A stretch of 32,709 nt of DNA from Candidatus Falkowbacteria bacterium RIFOXYD12_FULL_34_57 (GTDB lineage Bacteria; Patescibacteriota; Patescibacteriia; Patescibacteriales; UBA12075). Shown here piece by piece: positions 7,191 through 19,100 of this stretch. The position numbers and the translations under genes were made by a program. The stretch's first letter is position 1. Each line of letters begins with the position of its first letter. Below the pieces are notes generated by a model, which was given only the letters and a program-made list of their open reading frames with translations, was not told the DNA's origin and searched no databases. The stretch spans positions 1 to 32,709 of the forward strand of contig MFGN01000022.1 in NCBI GenBank assembly GCA_001780285.1, given 5' to 3'.

Positions 7191-10100
7191 TTAATAAAAT
7201 GTCGGCACTAAAATATATACGATCTCCGTCGCATAATCCCCTGCTTCCTGCATTCTATCTATTTCTACTCTATATACAAGGTCCACTGTTTCGTTTATAA
7301 CCGGAATCTCGCTATAAGATATTTCTTTCATGTCAGTTTCAAATTTAGCGTAACTGTCATCTGGCGCAAAACGAGAAGAAAATGCGCCGGATAAAGTATC
7401 ATCACCAGAGTGATAACCAAAAGCGCTCGGAGAAGGGGAAATAGGCCAGCTTGCCGGATTTTCATTGGGGCTAGTTACCGGATCAATATCCGCTCCATTG
7501 TTTGCGATTAATTTTTGCTTTTCATAAACAAATAACTGATAGCCGTGTCCGGCATTAGTACTAATATTCAGGCGATGCGCTCCAATAACATCTTCTCCCT
7601 CCGTTAAGACTCCGAATGGAACCGAGGATGGCGTAGTAACAATATTGGTAACAACCCCTTCTGTGCTGGAGCCAATTCCAAATCCGGTCATAGTATAAGA
7701 AAGATTTCCGGATTGCGGAATTATGCTGGGATAAGTAAATGAAACATTTTTAGAAACTACCGCGCCGTTAGTGTTGTCATAAGCTCTAAAATAATAAGTA
7801 GTGCCGATATCAGCATTATTGTTGCGGATAGTAAATTCCCATTCAGCTAAACTGCCCGCCAGATGATCAAAGGTGGAAGTAGAAACACCGGATTCATTAT
7901 GTGTGGCCCCCAAAGATACGCCACTCAAAAGAACATCTTCTATTCTATCATCATCCGTGTCTATACCATTACCATATGTCCAAAGAACTGAAGTAGAACC
8001 GATTTCTCCCACAAAATGCACATCGGAAGAAAAATCAGAAAATGTGGAATACTGCAATCTCATTTTGAGATCAAGTCCTGTTATATCTTCAATCTCGCGC
8101 ATAGCAAATCTCAGCTTCACAACGGCTCCGCTCACCACATCAGAAGGTGTGGCATCTTCATCTGCCATTGGATAAAGCGGAGTAGAGGTAGAATAATCAT
8201 AATACCAACGCCAATTTTCTGACACGGACACATAAGAAATCATGGCTTGAAGTTCTTCTGAAGAGCTGGCTTTATGGCCAAAATCATCATATGCCCAAAT
8301 ACGGAATACATATTGTTTATTTACTGTCAATCCAGTAACGATGGTGGTTGTGGCGCCATTAAAATCTGCGTACCTTAAACTAGCATCACTTGATGTTCCC
8401 CAAAGATTATCTGATTCTGTAACTCCAGATGTACCCTCTTTCCAATAAATACGATAATCTCGAAAATTTGTATCTATAGTAGACGTACCCAAGCCAAGTG
8501 TAATACTGTTGCTGGTTTTATCAACAAGGGTTAAATTTCCAATATCGGTAGGACGAACCTGATCAATAATAACGGTGGTGGTAGCTGGTACAGACTGATC
8601 ATCCAGCCAATCATTGGCTGTCAGGCGCAAACAATATATATCATCAGCATCACTTAAGTTATTTAAAGTCGGCCAATCAAAATTAATAGTATTGGCCCCA
8701 TATTGTGTAATAATTTTATTAGTTCCTGTACCAATTTGATATAAAGAGCCATTATGAATATCCGGATCTCCATAAACAGCCGTGATATTTGCATCTGTTT
8801 CATCAAGGGTGGGGTCTAGTGGAATAGTAAAATCACAACTAGTGCCAACTACATAATCAATTCTTGCTCTAGATAAATCTCCATTAATATCGCTTACTTC
8901 AATAGAGATATCAATAATTGCGGAAGCATCTTTTTTTTGCTGAGCTGAAACAAAAGTACCGGTTGGAAGCGGCGCAAGAGACAATTCTGGATATTGGCTA
9001 TAATTATCCAAAACTGTTCCATTGTCAGTAACCCGAAAACAATAAGTGGCGCCGGCCGTGGAGCTGGCCGTAGCCTGAATAGTGTATTCCAATTCTGTAT
9101 ATTGGTTTTTATACAGGGTGGTACTGGCGGTTATGGCCGTCTGTTTTTGCAACATATACCCCGGAACAAAAATGTATCCTTCCGAATTGATAAATCTGGC
9201 AGTAGTCGGCTCTCCGTCTATAAAATAAATACTCTCTACCATTTCAAAATGTTCTCCGGTAGATGTGGCCGGAACCGGAGTCCAGGATGACACAGCGTTA
9301 CATGTTCCGCTTTTAAGGCCATATTCCAATCTATATCGATAATCTTCCGCTAACCAATCTCCCGTATTAACAATTGAAATTCTTACCCGTAAAGGAGCGT
9401 TTCTGCCAATGTGTGTACTGATTGTTGGATCTACTGTGTCTTCTTCTTCCCGCCAAGTAGCAGACGGTACGATTAAAGTGGTAGTAGACACCTCGCTGGC
9501 GGCACTAGCTTTATTGCCAAAATCATCATATATCCAAATATTAAACACATAATCCGTATTCTGGCTTAAGGAACTAATAGTTGTGGAACTCTTAGTGTTA
9601 AAATCTTCCGCTCCCAAATTTACATCATCCAGTTTTGTGAACGGCGTATCTGATTCAGTTACCCCCGATGTGCCTTTTTTATAAAATATTTTATATTCAG
9701 AAAAATTAGTATCACTACCGACGCCGTTAAAATTTAATTTTACAGTAAGACCGGTAACCTCTTCATCAGTTAGGCTTCCGGGAGCAATAGGGTTTATATT
9801 ATCAAGCGTAATAGTGGTAGTAGCCGATATGAATTGATTGCTGATTCCGTCATTCACCGTAAGCCTGAGACAATAATCGCCGTCTGCAATAGGCACATCA
9901 ATCTTTGAAAACCAATCAAAATTTACCGTATTAGAACCTCCGGAAGTGGTTATCATTGCAGTGCTTGTGCCGACCTGATATTCATTGTCATTATCTATTC
10001 CCGGATCTCCATGATCCGCAGTAATATTGCTATCCGTTTCATCTAATGTTGGGTCCCCGGAAGGGCTGAATATGCATGTCGTACCTGTTGCAAACTCTAA

Positions 10101-13100
10101 TTTAGCGCTTGCATTATCTCCATTTAAATCGTAAACCTCTATAGAAATATCTACTATGCCGGAACCATCTATTTTTTGAGCAACAGAATTAAAAACTCCG
10201 GTCGGATAAGCATTAGTGCTAAATGTTTTTTGGATTGAATTGTTTTTATTACCATAAGCATCATAAACATAAACCTTAAAACTATATTGAGTGTTGCCGC
10301 TTAAACCATTGATGGTGGTAGTAGATTTTCCATTGAACAAAATATTATTTAAATTGGGGTCAGTATGACTGGTATCTCCCTCATTTACCGTATCTACGCC
10401 GGCCTTATAGTAAATTTTATAATAAACAAAATTTGTTTCGGTGGTTGTGGCCCCAAAAAAAAGTGTTAAACTATTGCTTGTCCGGCTATAAAAACTTAAT
10501 GGTCCCGGTGCAGTCGGAGATGTGTTGTCAATTATGAGTGTGGTAGTAGCGGAAACAAGTTGATCATCTACTCCGTCGTTTACAGTAAGCCGCAGACAAT
10601 AAGTGCCATTAGCATTTGGAATATCTATTTTGGAAAACCAGTCAAAATAAACCGTATTAGTTGCTGTGTCGGTTATTATCCACCCGCCAGCATTTCCGAT
10701 TTGATACTCGTTATCATTTTCAATTTCCGCGTCACCATAAGTAGATGTGGCATTGGCATCAGTTTCGTCTAATGTCGGATCTCCGGAAGGACTAAACACA
10801 CAAGTCGTACCTGTCGCAAATTCAATTTTGGCGCGCAAATTATCGCTATTTAAATCATCTGCTTCAATAGTAATATCAACAATTCCCGAACCGTTTCTTT
10901 TTTGTTGAACCGCAATAAAATTACCTTGAGGCGCGTAGTTCGTGCTCGCAAAAACAGGGGTGGTAGCGCTTGCTTTTCTGCCAAAAATATCATAAGCCCA
11001 AATATTAAACTCATATTCCGTACCGTTTTGCAGGCCAAAAACCGTGGTAGTAGCAGCGCCGTTATAATTAATATATTTCAAATTCGAATCAGTGCTTGAT
11101 CCAAACAGCATGTCGGCTTCGCTAACCTCTGTAGCCCCACCATCGCTAATTTGATAATAAATCCTGTATTCACGAAAATTATTATCTACAGTTTGATCTC
11201 CAAAATCCAAAGTAATGCTATTTGCGGTTTGACTCACGGCCGTCATATCTCCAGGAATTTGCGGAGCTTCGGTATCTACTTCAAAATTAGGAATATCAGC
11301 ATCAAACTGTTGCCATGATGAACAAGCATTATCATCGTCACAAGCCATAGCCTGCCACTTATATCCCATACCTAAATCAGTAATATTGGAAACGGTAAGT
11401 CCGGATGAATAATAATATTTATATATCTCTTCTGATTCTAGCGTCATAAAGGTGGATGGTGAATTTTGGTTATTAAATTCAGTTTTAATCCAACCCGTAC
11501 TGCGATTTATTTCACTATAGCGAACTTCATCCAAAACACCATTCCAAGGTTCACCTCCGGCGACGGTAGAATTTCCTATAAAAATAGTAGTTGGCACGGA
11601 TAGCGCGTTGCTATGCGTACCGGACCCAAAATAAATGCCGTCAATATACACTGCCACATTGCTGCCGGTGCGGATATAATCAATCTTATGCCAATCACCG
11701 CTACCCGTGGTATATGCGCCAAAATTCGGCTGATCCCCGCCGCTATCATAAATTCGAATATCCGTATTATTCATAGCCCATTGCGGATCATAATTCGTAC
11801 CGCCCACAGTATGGCTGTAAAAATTATCCCAACCAGAAGGATTTACCGAATAATAAAACCAAGTTGACATAGTATAATTTCCCGGGGTGCCATACCCGTT
11901 AGGACTAGTATCCTGCAATGAATCATTGCTGCCATCAAAACGAATGCCTTGGCCGATCTGCCCCGTGGTCAAATCTGTAGAAAGCATTGATCCGCCGGAA
12001 ACCATATTATTACCATTAACAGTAGAATCAGTTACTATTCCGGTAGGATCATTATTTAAATGCCAAACACCTTTATAATCCGTGTCCCACACCCCGGTGG
12101 TAGTAGCATTGTCTATACTCGCGTCTCCATTTCCATAATACATATAAAGCGTGGTGTCCGTTGTAGATGATATGTCGGTTTGCACCCATGCCACCAATGC
12201 TCCAGTGGAAGAATTCCATGATTCTCGTTCATAATTTAGCTCGGTTATGCCGTCAGATGATGTAAATAAAATATCATAACCATCACTTCGCGCCTTGCCC
12301 ACCAGATCACTAATAACACTATTTATTAAAACTGGAAAATCTATTTCATTAGAAACTATTTCTGAAGCTTTTAATATTATTTCTTTTCGGTAAATCCAAT
12401 CAGAATTATACCAACCAGAAGGAACACCGCTCACAGTGGTAGAAGCCGCCCAGATGTTATTGCTACAAGAAGCATAAGCAGTAGACTCGTAACAAAAACT
12501 TCCCGGAACCGAACTCGCAACAGTGAATGTGCCGTCATTTGGCAATATTTCATAATAAAAAGTCATAGTTTCCCCGAAATTTACATCGGTACTCGTTGCT
12601 CTAAATTGAACATCATTATCATCTATTAATCCGCCGTTAGCAATAACCGAACCATCTGTTTTCTTTTGAGATAAATTAATTGGATTATCAGGAGTATAGT
12701 TAGTGGTTGCGGTTACCTCGGCAGTCGAACTGGCGCTATTGCCATAATCATCAAAAGCCCAAATTTTAAAAACATAAGTAACCCCTGATTGTAGGCCAGT
12801 AATGGTAGTAGTAGACTTGCCGCCGTAGTTCACGCTTTCTAAATTGGTATCGACGTGGTTTGTGTCGGCAGTTGTTACCCCGGAATCTCCCAGTTTATAA
12901 TGTATTTCATAATGAGAAAAATTAGTATCACTACTCTGGTCGCTAAATTGCAAAATCACACTATCAGTAGCCTGACTAATTACTGATAAATTTCCTGGGT
13001 TAGCTGGATTAATATTATCAATAGTAATCGTGGTAGTAGCTAAATCTTCCTGATCTTTATCACCGTCATTTACTGTAATTCTGACACAATAATCTCCATT

Positions 13101-16100
13101 GGCATTTGGAATATCATTTTTAGAAAGCCAGTCAAAATTTACGGTATTTGATCCAGGAGAAGTAAGTATCCAGCCCGATGTGGTACCAACTTGATATATG
13201 GCGCCGTTATCAATATCGGGATCACCATAATCAGCTGTTATGTTTGCGTCCGTAGTGTCTAAGGTCGGATCACCTGATGGAACAAAAACACAGGAAGTAC
13301 CGGTAGCAAATTCAACTTTTGCCCGTAAGATGTCTTCATTGTCAATATCGTCAACCTCAATAGAAAAATCTACAACACCGCTACCATTTGTTTTTTGCGC
13401 TACAGAGTTTATTGCGCCAACCGGTGCATGTCCGCCGCTGTTTGTGGTAACTACTGTGGGCGCAGAACTAGCCTTATTTCCAGCTAAATCATAAGCCCAG
13501 ATAGAAAAACTATAAGTAGTGGAAGCGGTTAAATTGGTAATAGTGGTTGAAGATTGGCCGTTAAACAATATATCTCCTAAATTAGAGTCGCTTGATGTGC
13601 CCCACAAATTATCAGACTCGGTGATGTTGGTTGTGCTGCCTATTTTGTAATATATGCGATATTCCAAAAAATTAAATTCAGTAGTGGTCGCACCAAAATC
13701 AAATTTAACCTCTGTAATGGTTTTACTGTTTAATGTTAATTTTCCCGGTGCTGTAGGCAAAGCTAAATCTACTCGAAAATTAGGCGTACTCTGGTTAAAG
13801 ACAGCCCAAGAAGAACAAGCTCCTTCGTTATCACAAGCCATAACCTGCCATTTGTATCCAGGAGCATATTCTAAAATAGCGGTTATATTTATTTCTGTTA
13901 CCTCCTGTTCTTCTGCTTCAAAACTCAAAAAATCATTTACATTATTTTGATTGTTGTATTCAGTTTTAACCCAACCGGTACTACGAGCCGTCTCACTGTA
14001 TCTCACTTCATCTAATCTGCCCCTCCAGAGCTCTCCGTTCAATGAAGAAGCTCCAATATAAGTAGCAGTTGGCACAAGTAAGGTGTTGCTGTGCGTACCT
14101 GATCCAAAAACCGCACCATCAACATAAACAACTACATTGCTACCGGTACGAATATAATCAATTTTATGCCACGAACCAGCTCCTCCAATCAAGGTGCCGA
14201 AACTAGGATTATCTCCGCCATTGTCATAAACTTCTATAGCGGTATTGTTCATTGTCCATTGCGGATCATAATCCCCTGTCGCTGTAGTGTGGCTATAAAA
14301 ATTATCATAACCGGACGGATTTAGGTCATAATAAAACCAAGCGGACATAGAATAATTTCCCGGAGTGCCATATCCAGACGGAGAAGAGTTTACTAATTCA
14401 TCTCCTGTTCCGTCAAAATTAATAGCTTGTCCAATGCGGCCGGCGACCAAATCAGTGCTATTCATAGTGGCATCCGGAGTCATGTTATTACCATTCAGTG
14501 TAGAGTCGATTACTGTACCGGATGGATTATTATGCAAATGCCACACTCCCTTGTAATCCAAATCCCATACTCCGGTAGTAGTCGCATTATCCGTACTAGC
14601 GCCACTGTTTCCATAATACATATAAAGAGTTGTATTGGTGGTGGACGATATATTGGTTTTTATCCAAGCTACTAGTTCTCCGGTAGAAGAAGCAAAATAT
14701 TCTCTTTCATAATTCAATTTAGTAACACCATCAGACGCGGTAAACAAAATATCAAAACCATCTTCCCGAGCACTATTTTTGAGACCTAAATCTGTAGTTG
14801 TGGCAAGAACTGGAAAATTATCTTCATTAGATAAAATCTGGCCCGCATCAATTATTATCTTTTTTCGATATAACCAATTAGAACTATACCAAGCAGGAGA
14901 GGTGGCTGCCTTTGTCCATATCTTGCTATCGCAAGAATTATAAGCAACGCCGTCTCCACAAGCATCGCTTGGCACGGTAGTTGCTGTGCGCAAAGAAGCG
15001 CTGGTGGAAGCTAGTTCTAAATAAAAAGATACATTATTACCCGTATCAATATCGGTAGTAGAGGCCGTAAACATCAAATCTCCATTATCCACCCAACCAC
15101 CATTCACAATAGTGGTTATGCCGTCATTTTTATACTGATTCATTCCCCCGGGTATATTGGGTTGACTATTTGTTCTAAAACTAACTTCTGTAGCTTGCGC
15201 TTTATTGCCGGCCGAATCATAAGCATAAATATTAAAAACATAATCGGTTGCAGTAGCAAGACCAGTAATGGTGGTGGTAGAATATCCATTAAATAAAATA
15301 TTTCCTAAATGAAAATCTTCTACCTGTGTCCAAGCGCTATCTGATTCTGTTACTCCGGATATTCCTTTTTTATAATATATCTTATATTCTAAAAAATTAG
15401 TTTCGGTGGTTGTAGCGCCGAATATCAAAGTAATACTATTATTATGATTATGATCAAAATTTAAACTTCCTGGATCAGTTGGATTATCTGAATCCACCCC
15501 CGGTCTATTGGCAATATCAGATGCAGTATAAGCATTTGAATCATTTCCGGATGCATCAAGTAAAGTAATATTAACCGGCAAATCAGAGGAATCGTCGATA
15601 TTCGCATGACTCTCTCCAACTGTATAAGTTACTGTATAGTTATTTCCGGCAGCCGCAAGCAGGGTACCGGATACATCCACGCCATTAATAGTTATGGTGC
15701 CGGCAGTATATCCTGTTCCGTCAGAAAAAATAGTAGCGGTAGCTATATCTCCAATACCCAAAAGTCCGGAACTTATATTAAATGTTACATTAGAAATTAT
15801 CGGCCTAGAAGCATCTACTCCGGGACGATTTAAAATATCGGCGGTATTGAATATAGAGGATTCGTTACCGGCATCATCTTTAATATTAAAAGCAACAGGC
15901 AAATCATCTGAATCTAATCTATTGGTATCTCCTTCGATTACAGTATAAGTAACTGTATACTGGCCCCCACCAATCTCATTAAAGGTGCCGCTAACATCGG
16001 TGCCGTTTATAGTCATGATACTGCCTGCATTCAATCCTGCTTCTGCTTCCAGGGAAGTAAGTGTCGCTGTAGCCGTATCACCGATTTTTAAAACCCCGGA

Positions 16101-19100
16101 AGAGGGAAAGAAAGATACAATAGAAACTGCCGGAGTATGCGCATCCACCCCTGGCCTGCCGGCAATATCCGGTGTAGTAGATGCCATGCTTTCGTTTCCC
16201 GCAGAATCCCTAAATGAAATATTAATAGGCAAATCTGCTGAATCCAACCTATCAATATCTCCCTCGGTAACAGTATAAGAAACTGTATATTGGCCCAAGC
16301 CAATCTCACTAAAAGTGCTAGATATATCTATATTGTTAATCGTCATAGTAGTACCGGTGGAAAGCGAAGTTTCGAAATTGATGGCGGTAATAGTGGCGGT
16401 AGCCGTATCCCCCACCTTCAAAACACCGGAACTAGGATTAAAAGTAATAGTAGCGATCCCGGGGGTGTTGCCATCAACCCCTGGCCGACCATCAGAATCC
16501 GCTGTATTATAAATACTTGACTCATTGCCGGCATCATCTTTTACAGTAAAAATAATCGGCAAATCATTACTATCTAAAACATCGTTATCTTCTTCAAAAA
16601 CAGTATAACTAACTGTGTATTGTCCGAAACCAATATCAAAAAAAGTTCCCGACACTGTTACACCGTTTATGGTCATAATATCCCCGGCATTAAGTCCTTC
16701 CTCGTTATCTGCCACTGTAATTGTCGCTGTTGCCGTATCTCCAACCTTCAATACCCCTGATACCGGAAAAAATGCAACACTGGCAATAGATGGGGTATGG
16801 GCATCCACTCCCGGCCTGCCACTAGGATCAGTGGTTGTATAATTTACAGATTCATTACCAGCATCATCCTTTATTATAAAATCTACGGGTAGGTCATTAC
16901 TATCAAGTATATCCGTATGCCCCTCAATCACAGTATAGACAACCGTATACTGCCCGGAGCCAATATCGTCAAAAGTACCTGTCACATCCACACCATTAAT
17001 TGTCATCGTATTTCCAGCATTAAGTCCGGATTCACTGTCAGCTACTGTAATCGTAGCTGTTGCCGTGTCTCCTACCTTCAAGACCCCCGAACTGATAGAA
17101 AATGTCACATCCGTAATTATTGGGGTATTCGCATCTACCCCCGGCCTATTTGTCGGGTCAGAAATTAAATAAGCATTTGATTCATTACCGGCCGCATCTT
17201 TAATCCTGAAATTAACTGGCAAATCATCTCCATCGGGATGATCCGTCTCTCCTTCTCCGATTATATAAACAACTCTATAATTTCCACTGCCCACCTCAAA
17301 AAAAGTATTAATAACATCCACATTATTAATTTTCATAATAGTTCCGGATGTACAGCCCAACTCTCCGCCTACAACAGAAATAGTGGCGGTTGCCCTGTCT
17401 CCCACCTTCAAAACTCCAGAACTCGGAACAAATGATACACCGGATATAATCGGAGAATTAGCGTCAATTGATGCTGTATTAGTTTGCACGGAAGTTGAGG
17501 CCGGAGAGTTATATTGTCCCGCTTCATCCTCAAGCGTTAAGACAACCGGAATATTCCCTGCTGCCTGGTCCTGGTCTCCTTCTTGTACGGTATAATCAAA
17601 AGTATAAGTAGAATTATCTATTTTTTGCAGATTGCCGGTAGAGCTGGTCGCCCAGTTGATAGAACTGGTGCTTACAGATAAAGTATAATCATCCAAATCA
17701 GCCAAAACAGTCGTAGTGGCCCGCACCACATCCCCAACCTTATAAACCCTGTTAGGCAAACTTATTGTTAAAATTTTAGGCTTATTGGCATCAATTGTTA
17801 TGCTTCCGCTCGGACTAGTAAATGCCGGGCTGTTTACATTGCCATGATTATCTCGCAACACTACACTAATCGGTGTTTCTCCGATTTCTCTGTCAATATC
17901 CCCTTCAGCGACAACATAAGTAACATTATAAGTGCTGTCAGCATTATCAATAAAATTAATAATCGACTTACCGTTGATAGTGATCGCGCTTTCATGATAT
18001 CCGCTCAAATCAGCATCAATAATTACGGAAATATTGCTGCCGATTTTATAATCACCATTAGAAAGATATACTGCCTGAATTATCGGAGAATGCGCATCAA
18101 TAGAACCGTTTGTAAAACTTCCGGTATAGGCGGAATTAATATTTCCGTATCCATCCTTAAGGGCTATTGAATAAGGAATTGTGCCGGTAGCGCGATCTGT
18201 ATTTCCCTCTATTACTAAATAATCCACAGTATAAGTAGTATCACCAATCTTTTGTAAATTAGTAACAGTAACATTGTTTATAGTGCTCGGATCCAAACTA
18301 AAAACACTGATATCGCTGGTTACGGTAATGGTGGCTATTATAAGATCCCCCGCCTTAAACATAGAGTTTGAAACGGACATATTTGTAATATTCGGCGCGT
18401 TAGCATCGATTGATCCGTTGGCAAAATTTCCACTGGAGGTCGCACTTTTATTCCCATACAAATCAACTAAGGCAATGCTGTAGGGAATATCACCAAGAGA
18501 ACGATCAGTTTGACCGGCGGCAATAACATAATCAACAGTAAAAGTAGTATTATTTATTTTTTGAATATTTATTACTTGTCCACCATTAATCATAGACCCC
18601 GGACCAATGCTTAGATTACCAGATTCACTAACGACGGTAGTAGTAGCACGCAAAGTATCACCGATTTTATACATTTTATTACTGGTAACAATTGATGATA
18701 TCACAGGAATGGTGTTATCTATTGTGGTTGTAGCCACGGTTGAACTAGCTTGATCCACTCTAAGATCATTGGCTGTTAAACGCAAACAATATGTTTCTCC
18801 GTTGGCCGCCGGCAGATCGGTTTTTGAAAACCAATCAAAGTTAACCGTGTTACTTCCGGAACTGGTAATAATATAAGCTGTACTTGTACCTACTTGATAA
18901 GGATGATTATTATCAATATCCGGATCACCAGTGTCGGCGGTAATATTCGCATCGGTTGCATCAAGTGTCGCATCATGAGCAAAAAAAACAGAACAATCCG
19001 TTGAAGTCGCCCACTCCACTTTTACTCGAGTCGGTTCCCAGTCGGCATCAGCTACCTCCATGGAAATATCCACCACTCCGGAACCATTATTTCGTTCTAA

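Noticed and set aside
15985-16278. Plus-strand ORFs of 60-100 codons opposite the Ig-like repeats
   Set aside because: They recur with the 330-bp repeat period and merely mirror the coding strand; no ribosome sites or domain signals.
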